Numbered from the stretch's first letter, positions 1-11,574 are shown. The stretch: DNA of 64,000 bases from Helicoverpa zea (GCF_022581195.2 NC_061455.1:9313689-9377688), one strand, 5' to 3'. Notes: generated by a model from the letters alone, not told the origin. Numbers and translations are program-made.

Positions 1-1850
1 TAGAACTAACTATCACATTAACTTCACTGATACTAATAACCTCAACAACATCAACCAAATGGGAGGAGTCATTTCAGTAGGGTGATGATACCTTTGAAAA
101 AAAAAAAAAACACAGGCAAAGTAATTATTTATTATTTCAAATAGCCCTATGAAAGTTCTTTCACGTCAGACTAGTTGCAGGGTGCCAAAGATTCGGTCTT
201 ATGAAGAAGAATCCGCAAGAAACGCCATAAGTAGATACTGTCTTAAAAAAAATACAATAATTTACAATCGTTTTCAAGCTATTCAACGACACCTGGGGGC
301 CTTCTTTGGGTGTCTGAAAAAAAGAATATTCCTTTAATAACGATTGAACGGAGAGATATACTGTACTAATAATGTAATTACATAGGATTTGTCTAACAAA
401 AAAAAAAAAAAACTATCTTAAGACTTACCAAAAATAATGTGGGAACAGAGTTGTCACGTAATCTTAAGATATCCAGTGTTCTATTAAAACAACTATCTTC
501 AAAGTGAAGCGAACAGACAAACCAATATTTATGTCTGGGATTAATATATTCCTCACCAATAGCTTCTAACCATTTTGTCCTTAAATCATTTCGTATAGGA
601 AACCTGCAAAAAATGTTTTTTTAATTAAAGAACATCAAAACTTGAACTTATCTATACTTTGATTATTTGTTTGGATTGAATAGGCTCCGAAACAAGTTGA
701 CCGATTTGAAAGCTACACTTTACCCGGTGGGCATAGGCTATTACTGTTCGGGTACGGAATTAGGTCCATCGGAACGCGAGTAATACCGCGATGAAAAGAT
801 AGTACTTAAGTAAATAACAAAATAGAGATGTTCTATTCAACATAATACACAACTCTGAGGGCTCAGTGTCTTAGGAACAGTAACTTCTGTTGTTAAAATT
901 AGTAAAAGCTGAATTATAAAAGTGGATATTATATCGATACAGTTATGACAACTGTACAGCACTATGTTATTGTATATGTTATTGTAAACAACATTTATTT
1001 CTAAATATAGCTTTTTATACAGAAATAAACTTAAATATTAGTACTTTCACCATCAATTCATGTTTCCGTAACATATTTTTTATCCAATGTGAATTAGTTT
1101 ATGTAGAATCTAGCAAAACTGGTTCCTAACCTGTGTAAAGACAATCCAGCTTGATTTTTGTGCTTACTTGCACCACACTTCACGATACAACACGTAGGCA
1201 TACTCGTTGATAAATTCACTATTGAAATAGTAAAGTCTTAAAAGTAAACACGAGTGATTTTCTATAAAATAGCAAAAATAAGTCACGAAGAGCACCTATT
1301 TGACAGCACAACTACCATGACATATGTACCAGATATGGCACGCACCTACAAACAGGAGGATATCAAAAGTAAATGTCACCATTTCACGCAACCACAAAAA
1401 TATTGTTGTCCCTGTTTTCAAATAAAATTATCTGCTTAGAAAGAGTGAGAGAGAACTATGTTGCATAGTTTGTTTCATATTTCGCCCATATTTATATAAC
1501 TATAGATATGTCAATAACAACACGGCGTCTCCTTATCTAAGCTCGATGTCCATTGCTCACATCTGACATTGGCAGAATCGTTGACATTGACATCGACGAA
1601 TCACTTGCTATGCCATTAACCAAGAATAGAATAGAGAATAAAACCCAACGAGATCCACAATAACAATAAATTGTAAGCATTACCGGTACCCACAACCACA
1701 AAACAAAATAATCGACTTGTTGATTGTTGAGTTTTTAGTGTCTCGTTGATAATGTCAACAGTCAACAGAACGTTGTCGGTTGAGCATTCCACCGTGTCTT
1801 AAATTTTCTAGACTGATCTGATCTGATCTGATCCTACGTGAATTTTATTA
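1..1850. other. No gene recognised
   Basis: AT-rich DNA with only short open frames and no recognisable domain. An A-run near 100 follows a stretch (about 65-85) that faintly resembles the 3' end of the R1-like retroelements seen at 13.2 kb. A short GATCT-type direct repeat lies at about 1813-1832. It could hold upstream non-coding exons of the gene at 3524, but nothing in the sequence shows this. Confidence 0.5.
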
Positions 1851-2239
1851 TACAGTGGAATCTCTATAACTCGAACCTCATTAAATCGAAATCCTTGGTA
1901 AGTCGATAAAAAATGTTAGGTATTCCCTTCCGCTGAAGCCCTAAATACGCGGTATCTCGAATTATTAAGACTCCGTAACTCGATCAATATGTTATGTCCC
2001 TACAATTTATACTCTGCAACTCGAATTTCAATAAAACAAAGATGTTTAACGCGTCCTTCTCGGAAGTCAAACATAAAATTAGGTCAGTGGGTCGTCTTAG
2101 GGGCGGAGTTATTAGCTGTCGTATTAGGATAAGAGATTCTGTAAAGATAGTTTAAGGTGTTTTTAAATAAATAAAAAGATAGTTTGGTGGAGTTTAGACG
2201 CTGACTGGAATAAACTTCAGAATAATAGAAGTTAAAATT

Positions 2240-2996
2240 AAAGATTATGTGACATGTGATGAAGGACTAGCTACTACTGGAACACTAACTGATGCTGAAG
2301 TAATTTACATAGTTACTCAGGATATAGATAACATTAATGTTGATGAAAGTAACGTCCATCATACTAAGCAGATTTTGAACCATCCTCCGAGCCTTTTTCC
2401 CAATCATGTTGGGGTCGGCTTCCAGTCTAACCGGATTCAGCTGAGTACCAGTGCTTTACAAGAAACGACTGCCTATCTAACCTCCTCAACCCAGTTACCC
2501 GGGCAACCCGATACCCCTTGGTTAGACTGGTGTCAGACTTACTGGCTTCTGACTACCCGTAATGACTGCCAAGGATGTTTAATGACAGCCGGGACCTAAA
2601 GTTTAACGTGCCATCCGAAACACAGTCAATGGTGTCTAAGATATACTTAGAAAGTACATACAAACTTAGAAAAGTTGCATTGGTACTTGCTTGACCTGGG
2701 ATCGAACCCGCGCCCTCATACTTGAGAGGTTGGTCTTTTACCCACTAGGCCACCACGACTTTTTTTAGCAGATTTTGAACCATTAATACCAAATAAGAAA
2801 GGCAGAGCAGCAATCAACACGCTACAATCATATGTTGAAAAATGTGATGATATCGAAGATCGTGTATTCAGTTCATTGTTTGAATTTGAAAAAAGAATTG
2901 ATAAAAAATCTGCAGATTGTTTAAATCAAAAGAAGATAACAGATTTTTTGAAAATGTTTGTAAAGTTGACTTCAGTAACATGCAATACACTTAAAT
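2240..2996 (+). pseudogene. C-terminal remnant of a pogo/Tigger (CENPB-like) transposase
   Basis: Reading through the nested SINE, the segments 2240-2366 and 2784-2996 encode an acidic tail with LTDAEVIYIVTQD followed by a stretch ending in a stop near 2996. The LTD(A/D)EI..(M/L)VT motif followed by an acidic linker and a helical tail is the usual C-terminus of Tigger/jerky-type transposases. The catalytic DDE region is absent. The SINE and small frame changes destroy the reading frame. The assignment rests on family resemblance recognised by eye. Confidence 0.6.
2384..2766 (-). mobile_element. tRNA-derived SINE with 17-bp target duplication
   Basis: On the minus strand the element begins with a tRNA-like head (GTGGCCTAGTGGG as box A, GGGTTCGATCCC as box B) and ends in a GGAGGATGG tail. 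It is flanked by perfect 17-bp direct repeats at 2367-2383 and 2767-2783, which proves insertion by target-primed retrotransposition into the pogo remnant. A related head occurs on the plus strand near 16111. Confidence 0.88.
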
Positions 2997-3523
2997 AAAT
3001 ATACTATTACCATAAAACTTAAGTTGAATTGTGGTTTAACTTTGACTCTACAAGTCAAAAAATACAATTAGCAATCGCACTTTTCTCGGTCGAAATTAAA
3101 CCGGTTAAATCCTTTGCATCTCAATATCCTTTTTAAGTTGAAAACTCATTAACTCGATTTTTTTGCATTTACCTTCACATTCGAGTTATCGAGATTCCAC
3201 TGTAATAATATTTGTTTCGGAAAATATGTATAAAAAGTGAGCTCGCAGGGAATATAATCACTACGTTTTAGGTGAGCCGAGTAGTCAATAGGTACAACTT
3301 GTACAATGTAAGTGTTTCCTCTCAGACTATGTAATAACTTTGTCTGATTATAAGTTAAATATTCCCACCCATGAAAATATCAGATTATTTATCCTAATGA
3401 TGTCATTGCATTGGATAGCAAGTAACTACATACATAATTGTAATGTTACCTCCAGTAATGAACAAGGAACCTAGTAAATTAATTATTGTATTCAGTTTAT
3501 GTGAATTTGGTAGGAATCCCACA

Positions 3524-5030
3524 ATGAAGACGGCTGTGACAGTACTCCAGGAGATGATGGTGAAACTTGGCCTGACTCCAGAATATGAATGTATTGCTCA
3601 GGTACACGCTGCATATCCCTCGTACACAGTACTACTTGTAAATTGAACTTAGTTAACCCAATATTTATTGCACTAAGGCATTGAGGTGTACAGAATAGAT
3701 AAGTGACACATTACACCCATAATATTGTCCTTGTCAAATATTTTAGCAGAATATAATTATGATAATAACTTTATTATAATAAAAATATGTGGAAGACCTA
3801 TTGATAACCTTATATAGCATAGTCGGGTAAACAAGTTTGTTTTATAAATTGTAGCATTTTTGGTATGAATTGAATGATGAATAAGATAGAGGTAATTAAC
3901 GAGAAGCAGTGTCCAGTCAGGGCCCCAGCATCAGGCGATGTTCGACTACCGCTGCGTGGCGTGCGGCGTGGTGGTGACGGCGTCGGCGCGCTCCAAAAAG
4001 GAGGCCAAGCAGGAGGTGGCGCGGCTCATGCTGCAGCAGCTGTCGCGCCGCGGCCTGGCCGTGCCGCCGCCCTACGCCGCCGCGCCGCCCTACGCCGCGC
4101 CCGCGCCCGCCCACGCCGCGCACCCCGCGCCGCACCCGCTCGACCCGCAGGCGGGCACGGGCGCGGCGCCGGACGCGCGCAGCTACGTGGCGCTGCTGAA
4201 GGAGCTGTGCGCCGAGTACCGGCTGGCCAGCGTGCAGTACGAGCTGGTGGGCGACACGGGCCCGCCGCACCTGCGCCACTTCACGGTGCGCGCGCGCATC
4301 GGCCAGCACGAGCGCGTCGCCACGTCCACCACCAAGAAGACGGCGCGCCAGCTGGCGGCCGAGGCGCTCTACTCCTACCTGCGCGAGAACCTGGCGCGCG
4401 TCACCAGGGACTTCAACGAGGTCTACGAGCTCATCTATTATATCACCCCACGCTAATTCCGAATACCTATGCTATGACATGTCTCATTATTTTATCCATT
4501 TCCCTAAAGTTTGTCTATATTCTTCGACATAAAAATGATCTACGTTCTAAATGCAGGAAGATGCGCTGGTCCGCGCGCACGAGAAGGCGATGGAACGCTA
4601 TACCGACAGCGAGGAGCAGCCGCGCCGCCCCGACCTGGGCCAGAAGATCTCCGAGTACCACCTGGGGCTGAGCGCGCGCCTGGGTGAGTGCGCGGGTGCG
4701 GGGGCGGGTGTGGAGGCGGGGCGGGACGCGGGGCCGCGCTGACGCTCGCTGTGTGCAGATGAGGAGACGCGGGCGCGCGCGCGGGCGGCGCTGCGGCGGC
4801 GCGAGCGCTCGCCGTGCGGCGCGGTGGCGGCGGCGGCCGAGGCGCTGCGCCTGCGCGTGGAGCTGGCGGCGCTGGGCCCGCTGGCGGTGCTGCAGCTGGC
4901 GGGCTGCGCGCCGGACCTGGCGTTCGCGGCGGAGGACGCGCCCGGCGCCGCCGAGGCCGCGCTGCGGTACATGCGCCGCGCGCTGCTGCCCGAGGAGCCG
5001 CCGGCCGACCGAGACGATGCCGTGTCCTAA
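3524..5030 (+). CDS. r2d2: R2D2-like dsRNA-binding protein, Dicer-2 partner (four exons)
   Basis: Inferred exons are 3524-3601, 3917-4420, 4557-4683 and 4759-5030. Every junction has GT-AG ends and keeps the frame, giving about 326 residues, close to insect R2D2. Domain 1 (about residues 3-75, split by intron 1) has the dsRBD start KTAVTVLQEMM and the basic helix RSKKEAKQEVA. An Ala/Pro-rich linker follows. Domain 2 (about 115-183) has SYVALLKELC and TTKKTARQLAAEAL. The C-terminal third (about 240-326) would be the degenerate third domain that binds Dicer-2. R2D2 loads siRNA into Argonaute-2 with Dicer-2 in the cytoplasm. The ATG at 3524 starts directly at domain 1; an in-frame ATG at 3443 would add 27 unrelated residues. 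Exons 2-4 are extremely GC-rich against AT-rich flanks. Loquacious/TARBP2 is the alternative, but the first-domain wording and the length favour R2D2. Confidence 0.8.
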
Positions 5031-5064
5031 TTCAACGTAAACTTAAAACAATACTAGAAATAAC

Positions 5065-5070
5065 AATAAA
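5065..5070 (+). terminator. Polyadenylation signal AATAAA of the R2D2-like gene
   Basis: A canonical AATAAA lies 35 bases after the stop codon at 5028-5030, the expected place for a short 3' UTR. There is no transcript evidence. Confidence 0.55.
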
Positions 5071-5104
5071 AGGGGATGTTTAGATGATAACGTGGAGAAT
5101 GTAA

Positions 5105-5925
5105 AGGTGGGTACAGATTGGTGCAATGCAACATGTAATGCAACATGCAGTGCAAGAATTTGAGGTCCACATTGCTGCAATGTATCATGTTACATTACAC
5201 AGGGGCCCGATTCTCCTAATTTTACTTAAGCGACATACGATTCACGTTCGATTCGATTCGACTGAGATCCAATCCCGACTCGATTACGATTGAAGCGTAT
5301 GTGGCATTCCGCTATTTTTTCTTTGAAATAAACGTTTTTATCCTTTTCTGTCATTCAATGATGAATCACTTTGTCTGCAAATGATTTACGATTGCAAAAT
5401 GATTGTACAGCAAACTACCGTATAGACCAAAATCACCAAAATAGCAGACCAATCGCACACCAATCAAATGTCAATCGAATACGATTGGTCTTTTATTAGT
5501 AGCAGAATGCCCGATATGGTTAAAACTGCTATTGCGATCATATAGCGATTCGATTTCTATTCGATTTTGACATTATTAACTTAAGAGAATCGGGCCCCAG
5601 GATTCCCATAGAGTGGACGCCTCGCGCGCACGAGCTGCGCCTGGGTCGCGCACGCTCCGAGTTTACAACTCATGCGCGGCTCAAATCATTTATTTCATTT
5701 AGGCCTTTACGAGCACTTATGAACGTCAAAAATTATAAATAAGGTTGATTCTAGTTGCCCATTCCAAAAGTAGCTTCCTATGGAGAAGAACGGGCAAGAA
5801 ACTCCATGGTTACTCTTTTTAAAACATAATGGGTACCTATTACATTTGGTATGTAGTGCTTACAATATTTTAAGGGTTGACTCTGAGAAAGTTATACAAT
5901 GCAAGTTGGACTAGGAATTAATTGA
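5105..5925 (+). repeat. Dispersed repeat, inverted partner of 8560-9075
   Basis: The segments 5105-5150 and about 5690-5925 recur in inverted orientation at about 8683-8722 and 8810-9075, sharing for example AGGCCTTTACGAGCAC and CTATGGAGAAGAACG. The copies flank about 3 kb of other repeats. The left copy is interrupted by a MITE (5213-5597). The family is not one I can name. Confidence 0.6.
5213..5597 (+). mobile_element. MITE with GGGCCCGATTCTC termini, copy 1
   Basis: This 385-bp element has inverted termini GGGCCCGATTCTC and is flanked by CAG on both sides (5210-5212 and 5598-5600). Two more copies lie at 7841 and 16279. It encodes nothing and must be mobilised by a transposase from elsewhere. 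Confidence 0.85.
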
Positions 5926-5942
5926 TTAATCTATACTAATTT

Positions 5943-6061
5943 AAATAAAACTACTTTTACGGATTTTATCGCGTTATATTAATATTATTTAATCCCGACG
6001 TTTCGGATCCTTTGCAGCATCCATGGTCACGGGCAGACCGTAAAAGTAGTTTTATTTAAAT
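5943..6061. repeat. Short hairpin repeat
   Basis: AAATAAAACTACTTTTACGG at the left is repeated inverted at the right end, around a CCCGACGTTTCGG core. The core is a common dispersed motif in lepidopteran genomes. Probably a small non-autonomous DNA element. Confidence 0.55.
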
Positions 6062-6090
6062 GTCTAATATTCGCGTAAGTGTCAGAAATC

Positions 6091-6293
6091 AATACTAATA
6101 TTATAAAGCTGAAGAGTTTGTTTGTTTGTTTGTTTGTTTGAACGCGCTAATCTCAGGAACTACTGGTCCGATTTGAACAAATGCTTTCGGTGTTAGATAG
6201 CCCATTTATCGAGGAAGGCTATAGGCTACTTTTTATCCGGGTTCGTGCAGAGGTTCCTACGGGATGCGGGTGAAACCGCTGGCAGAAGCTAGT
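6091..6293 (+). mobile_element. Helitron-like non-autonomous repeat, copy 1
   Basis: It starts with TACTAATATTATAAAGC and ends with CTGGCAGAAGCTAGT. This matches the architecture of lepidopteran Helitron-derived repeats, which end in a hairpin followed by CTAG and make no target duplication. It carries a TTTG microsatellite expansion near its 5' end. A second copy follows head-to-tail. Confidence 0.65.
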
Positions 6294-6484
6294 CTATACT
6301 TAATATTATAAAGCTGAAGAGTTTGTTTGTTTGAACGCGCTAATCTCAGGAACTACTGGTCCGATTTGAAAATTTCTTTCAGTGTTAGATAGCCCATTTA
6401 TCGAGGAAGGCTATAGGCTACTTTTTATCCCGGTACGGGAAGTAGTTCCCACGGGATGCGGCGAAACCGCTGGCAGAAGCTAGT
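6293..6484 (+). mobile_element. Helitron-like non-autonomous repeat, copy 2
   Basis: A near-identical tandem neighbour of the copy at 6091, with a shorter TTTG stretch. Tandem arrangement is common for Helitron-type elements. A third copy is at 13696. Confidence 0.65.
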
Positions 6485-6661
6485 TTTAATTATATGAGAA
6501 AATTATTATACAAACTAATTTTAAGAAGTTAATGAATTTAACAAACCAAGTTATATAAAGCAAAAAAAAAATGACTTGATAAGTACAAAAACATGAATGA
6601 GTACAAAGATATTCCCAGACAGCCTGCCAGTCGCCAGGGAAGCCACTCGTGCAAAGTAGGA

Positions 6662-6815
6662 CTAACGCCATACATCCTTATCGTCAATATAGTATTTGAT
6701 TTTATAGTATGCTCTCTTAATGAGAGGAGACTTGACGACATCCTTGAATTTTTTATCTGTAAGGTCTGTTACACATTTAGGTAGCTTATTGTAAAAGCGA
6801 ACATCGATCCGAGAT
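6662..6815 (-). pseudogene. C-terminal fragment of a non-LTR retrotransposon reverse transcriptase
   Basis: The minus strand encodes a tail with VRFYNKLPKCV, KKFKDVVK and a Tyr/Lys-rich end before a stop at 6662-6664. A (F/Y)YNKLP...FK..(V/L)K tail is typical of insect LINE-encoded proteins (CR1/Jockey-like). No catalytic part remains. Confidence 0.5.
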
Positions 6816-7274
6816 TTGTTGGTTTTTAGTGCGAACACAAAGGGGCGCGCAGGGGGAGGACACTCCGTACATTTTGACAGCTAAGTAAACGAAGAGTCGC
6901 CACCTTTTATTTGGCCCGGAAACTATTTACTATCTAAAAGATACCTTAAATTACCAACAGATGGCACTACACTATAATCGATTTTGTTTGTTAATATAAA
7001 ATTATTTATGCAATATTAATTAGAGAAAAGTATGAGGAAAATATTAGACACTTTAAAAAAAGATATAATAGGCGAATAAATTAAATACGGTTTAAAAAAG
7101 CACAAATATCAAATTTCATCTAAAAAGACCTGGTGTCAGTATTCCAAGTAACTTAACAAAACCGATCATAATAATATCAATATGGCGGTTTTTTGCATTC
7201 CGCATACACGCGTAAATAAAAAGTAATATATAATAATTATTTGTTTTCCTTCGACCTTTTACTATATTAACGAT

Positions 7275-7366
7275 GACATTTTCTATTAGGGTAAGTAGCA
7301 CCATGTAACTATAACGATAACCAATGTTATAGTTATATGGTGCTACTTACCCTAATAGAAAATGTT
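7275..7366. repeat. Near-perfect 92-bp hairpin
   Basis: ACATTTTCTATTAGGGT reads into a loop near 7320 and is repeated inverted up to 7366, with arms of about 42 bases and few mismatches. It is likely a very small foldback element; no gene was seen around it. Confidence 0.7.
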
Positions 7367-7790
7367 ATGAATATGATGCATAATTATAATATTTTTATAG
7401 CTATAGCTATGTAGGTAGTTCGGGGCCAATTTAGAGAAAGATGGCGCATTGTCAAATTGGGTTGCAAGAATAACACGTGAGTGGGCTCTCTTTTCCCTAT
7501 ATATTACTTTACTCTTTGGGGGCGCGCAGTGTGCGCAGGACTCAGCCGTGGACGGTCGTTCGTTTTGTTCGCATGCGCAACGATCATGGCGGTGAAAGAG
7601 GGTGCGTGGAGTGATGACGAGTCACAAGTCTGTTGGCGACATCCTCGTAAAACTTCTGTATTGGCTACTTATATGCTGGAAATTCATATCTGTAAGCAGT
7701 TCTCTGCCTTCTCTTCGTTTATATAATTCTGTGCGCCACCAACGTCGGGGTCTTTGGTGTTTTTTTAAAAGTTGATGAATGATTGAATTG

Positions 7791-8460
7791 AATGTCGACC
7801 TCGATGGCGCAATGGTCACCATGCCGGACTGCCGAACCTGGGGCCCGATTCTCCTAATTTTACTTAAGCGACATACGATTCACGCTCGACTCGATTCGAC
7901 TGAGATCCAATCCCGACTCGATTACGATTGAAGCGTATGTGGCATTCCGCTATTTTTTCTTTGAAATAAACGTTTTTATCCTTTTCTGTCATTCAATAAT
8001 GAATCATTTTGTCTGCAAATGATTTACGATTGCAAAATGATTGTACAGCAAACTACGGTATAGACCAAAATCACCAAAATAGCAGACCAATCGCACACCA
8101 ATCAGATGCCAATCGAATACGATTGGTCTTTTATTAGTAGCAGAATGCCCGATATGGTTAAAACTGCTATTGCGATCATATTGCGATTCGATTTCTATTC
8201 GATTTTGACATTATTAACTTAGGAGAATTGGGCCCCTGAGGTCCCGGGTTCGATTCCCGGTTCGGTCGACATTTGTGTGATGAGCATGCTTGTTGGTCGT
8301 GGTCTGGGTGTTACAATATGTATTTATAAATATGTATATGTGTAGCTATATGTAGTTTATCAAGTTGTGTTAGCACCCATAACACAAGTTAATTAATAAC
8401 TTAGCATGGGGCTAACCGACCGTGTGTGAAGAAGGTGTCCTGACATTATATTATTATATT
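7791..8460 (+). mobile_element. tRNA-derived SINE interrupted by a MITE
   Basis: A tRNA-like head has box A (TGGCGCAATGGTCACCATG) before the MITE and box B (GGTTCGATTCCC) after it. It continues into a body containing GTTAGCACCCATAACACAAG and ends in ATTATATT repeats. The MITE at 7841-8235 sits inside the head. A 5'-truncated copy of the same body occurs at about 35845-35945. This is not a functional tRNA gene: the stems continue into SINE body sequence. Confidence 0.75.
7841..8235 (+). mobile_element. MITE with GGGCCCGATTCTC termini, copy 2
   Basis: The element is flanked by CTG on both sides (7838-7840 and 8236-8238). Removing it with one CTG restores a continuous tRNA-like SINE head, which confirms both the element ends and the 3-bp target duplication. 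Confidence 0.88.
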
Positions 8461-8559
8461 ATGATTAACAATGAAGCACTGATAATCGTCAGAGCAAGAA
8501 GGCTGTCTTCAGACTCCATGATTCGTGTATATTGACTTAAGTAGTGATGTGGGCAAAGA

Positions 8560-9075
8560 AAAGAACACGTGACGAGGGCTAGTGTTTGTAACGAAATGCG
8601 GGAACAGATGTTCTCGAATGATTCGTAGTCAATGCGCCACACGTCCAAGGCAGCAGGGAACAAGCAATGTAAGGCAGAATGTTACATTACATGTTGCATT
8701 GCACCAATCTGTACCCACCTTTAGGAATTTTCGTGTGATGCGGCATGTGTTAAGTAGGTACAGTGGCTTTTTGTTATTATTTTTTTTTGCTTTATACATA
8801 TAACTTCCTAGTCCAACTTGCATTGTATAACTTTCTCAGAGTCAACCCATAAAATATAGTAAGTACTTGTTTTTTACTTATTATCGCATGTATCAATATG
8901 TACATACAAACTGTAACACCTATTATGTTTTAAAAAGAGTAACCACGGAGTCTCCTGCTCGTTCTTCTCCATAGGAAGCTACTTTTGGAATGGGCAGATA
9001 GAATCAAACTTATTTATAATTTTTGACGTTAATAAGTGCTTGTAAAGGCCTAAATGAAATAAATGATTTGATTTG
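8560..9075 (-). repeat. Dispersed repeat, inverted partner of 5105-5925
   Basis: This is the inverse of the left copy, including the sequence around CTCAGAGTCAACCC and the end near CCTAAATGAAATAAATG. The two copies differ by several indels, so the duplication is not recent. Confidence 0.6.
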
Positions 9076-9457
9076 ACTTTGAGCGTAAACTTTACTCGTA
9101 AAATTGTTTATTTGAAGACGTTTTACCTGAACAATTTCTACCTGCACACACGAATATTATTACGTCCTTATGTGATATTAAATATTAAATATAAACCAAT
9201 CGTTTATTTCTTCATTTTGTACATCATTTTACAATATTTTGCTTAATTATAAAAGGTGCTGATGTAAGATTTGCCTGAAGTAGGTAAAAACCTGTGTCTC
9301 AGGCGTAAAAGTGCTATTTGGTAGGTTTGACCTTCTCGACTTTATGTCCGTTTTAATGGGTATCCCGTTCCGCAGCCCCGGAAAAAAGATATCTATGTCC
9401 CCCCTAGTCTGTTATTAAGAATTTTGTATGTATTATTTATTATACAGTGTATATGTA
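9076..9457. other. No gene recognised; probable 3' flank of the LINE fragment
   Basis: AT-rich sequence downstream (in minus sense) of the endonuclease-domain ORF at 9458. It may be 3' UTR of that element, but no terminal repeat or poly(A) junction was identified. Confidence 0.4.
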
Positions 9458-10297
9458 TTATGTAGTTGATGTGTTTGTTTGCGTTGTTCTTATCCTTCTT
9501 CTCCCTCTTCTAGGTTGTGATGATGACGAATGTTCGGTGTTAGATGGTTGCTGTGTGTTCTGTTCCTGGGCGGCTGGACCCGCTTGCGTGCTTGGTGATG
9601 GATGCGTGTTCTGAGTGTCTGGTGTTTGTGTGTCAGTGTGTGAGTGTTGTTCTTCTGCTGTTCGTACTAATACTGTGTCTCCTAATACTTTGCTGAGTAT
9701 GATTGATGAATGTATGGCTGCTTGTTTTTGGAGTATATGAATGTTAATTAAAGCGTCTAATTGGTCTATGTACTTTTTAATGCTTTTTGCAACGATTCCC
9801 GTCACGCCTACTACTATCGGAATGACAGCCGTTTGTGTATTCCACAGCCGGCTGATTTCAGTTTTCAGAAGATGGTATTTGCTTAGTTTTTCTATTTCTT
9901 TGGCTCCTGTGTTGTAATCTGACGGTACGGTAATATCTATTAAATATGTTTTGTTACTAGTTTTATCCGTGTATATAAGGTCTGGTCTATTGTGTGTAAC
10001 AGTGACATCGGTTTGGACGGGCATTTCCCACATGATTTTGGCTGTTTCGTTTTCTTTTACTTGTGGTTGCACTAGTGTTTCCTTCCACCAGAGGTTTGCA
10101 ACTTCTATTTTATGTTTTTTAGCAAGACACCAGTAGACGTATTGGACAAGATTATTATGTCGTCGGACATAGTAGGTCCCCGCGAATTTTTCGCAACCAG
10201 ATATAATATGCTGTGTAGTTTCGTCTTTAGTGACGCAAAGGCGGCATTTTCCGTCTACTGGTTCCTTCAGTATATCGCGCTGATGTTGTTTGGTCAT
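9458..10297 (-). pseudogene. C-terminal endonuclease-domain fragment of an RLE-type (R2/R4-like) non-LTR retrotransposon
   Basis: A 279-residue open frame begins at an internal Met. It has a CCHC knuckle CRLCVTKDETTQHIISGC at residues 18-35, then RRHN and later RPDLIYTDKT with IDITVPSD and a KYHLLKTE helix. CCHC followed by PD...D...K is the layout of the restriction-like endonuclease at the C-terminus of R2-, R4/Dong- and NeSL-type elements, which nicks the target for reverse transcription. The end is a Gln/Ser/Thr-rich tail with a basic RRGRRRIRTT. The RT domain is missing, so the copy is 5'-truncated and cannot move, though this part of the frame is intact. The clade cannot be fixed from this fragment. 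Confidence 0.7.
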
Positions 10298-10589
10298 ATT
10301 ATAATAAATCTATATGATAGCAAATTAACAATAAATTGCTTTAGTAATTAAAAAAGTAACCTACTTTTTAACTGTGATAAATAAAGTATTATTACACTAA
10401 TTTATTCCGATTATAACTATCTATGTAATTTTTAACCGACTTCCCAAAAAAGAGAAGGTTATCAATTCCACGGGATCTTTTATTTACCAGGTTTTCCCAT
10501 AATCATCAGGTCAGAATCTGATGATGGAAACCCTGAGAAATCGAGGGCAACTTTCGAAAATTGTAGGCATGCGTAGGTTAAAAACTTGA

Positions 10590-10766
10590 CAATAAGGTGT
10601 ACATCTGATAACACTATACAACAGTGAAGTTTTGGTGCTGACCTGATGATGGAGACGAGAGAAGGTCGGGGGAACTCGACAACTGAATATGTAAACTACC
10701 TCGTGTTTGGGCTTATATTATTTGTAATGACGAGACCTTTGTAACAGTGAAATTTTGGGGCTAACC
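10590..10766 (+). repeat. Tandem repeat block interrupted by the P element (left part)
   Basis: Two units of about 125-130 bp share CTGATGATGGA, GGAACTCGACA and TATGTAAACTACCTCGTG. The array resumes at 14876 after the P element. Upstream (10430-10460) is the AACCGACTTCCCAAAAAAG motif often seen at the end of lepidopteran dispersed repeats. Confidence 0.6.
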
Positions 10767-11006
10767 CACTGACCTCTATATTTACCACACTGGACCGACT
10801 GTTCCGTACGTTTGACAGCAATTTTTTTGTGCCCATTTGAAGTGCCAAGTGCCAATATCGTCTAAGCGAGTGTCCACAGAACTAATTTTGACGTATAATT
10901 TCAAATGGCTGTGAGAGAAGTGTTTGTTTACATAAAGTAATTTTGCATTTTTAAATAATTTGGTTGTAATTTTATGTTGTTATTGTGATAAGCATTATAA
11001 TCAAGA

Positions 11007-11535
11007 ATGAGGTCATGTGTATATTGCAAGAGACGCTACAAAAAAGACAGTCACATATCATTTCACAGGTTTGTTTGTAACACTTTATTTAGTCATATTT
11101 TTAGTTAACAAAATTAAATTACGTACACACACTACAACGTAGTAATCTTGTCTTACTCTAAACAAGCATTACCGAATGCAATTCGTATGAATAAAGATTA
11201 TTTTTATTTACAATTTTCAACTAGAACCGCCATCTCCAGTGGTTGCATCATATCGATATTTTCACTATCGATAGTTAATTGAACACATTTTTTCCGTGAT
11301 ATTGACATAGTTCAGCTTGTGTAGTCAAATTATTTTCTCGCACATGATGTTAACGGATATGTAATGTTCAGCCTTCATTGGAGATTACGTTACTTAACCT
11401 ATATTTTTTCCAGACTTCCGAAAGGCTTGGAGGAGAAATAAGTTTGGCTTCAAAACATGAAAACCCACAACTGGACTCCTAAAACATATAGTTATCTATG
11501 TTCATTACATTTCACTGACGAAATTTCTTGACACG
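11007..11535 (+). pseudogene. THAP-domain remnant of a P-type transposase (two exons)
   Basis: Exon 1 (11007-11068) starts with ATG and encodes MRSCVYCKRRYKKDSHIS; exon 2 (from 11414) continues LPKGLEEK and later LCSLHFTDE. CxxC followed by CxxH with HR(L/F)P in between is the zinc-binding THAP module. The donor CAG/GTTTGT and acceptor TTTCCAG are plausible. A stop codon interrupts exon 2 after LPKGLEEK and another ends it near 11530, so it is a pseudogene. Confidence 0.8.
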
Positions 11536-11574
11536 TCAAATAATTTGGGCACGTCAATAATTAAAATATAAATT

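Larger units (their letters stand above)
1853..3202 (+). mobile_element. Decayed pogo/Tigger-type DNA transposon
   Basis: The ends are inverted repeats beginning CAGTGGAATCTC at 1853 and ending GAGATTCCACTG at 3202, each flanked by the dinucleotide TA (1851-1852 and 3203-3204). A TA target duplication and this terminus are typical of pogo/Tigger elements of the Tc1/mariner superfamily. The interior retains only a C-terminal transposase remnant, and a SINE is nested within it, so it cannot be autonomous. Internal deletion of the DNA-binding and DDE catalytic regions is inferred from the length (about 0.95 kb without the SINE). Confidence 0.85.

Noticed and set aside
2690..2766. tRNA gene-like sequence (also at 7791 and 16111)
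   Set aside because: Boxes A and B are present, but each continues into SINE body sequence, one is split by a MITE and one has a target duplication, so these are SINE heads.
3443..3523. Upstream in-frame ATG as the start of the R2D2-like protein
   Set aside because: It would add 27 residues unlike any dsRBD protein N-terminus; the ATG at 3524 starts right at the domain.
3917..4309. Long open frames antisense to the R2D2-like exons and to the mre11 GC-rich end
   Set aside because: They are Arg/Ala-rich shadows produced by high GC content and carry no domain.
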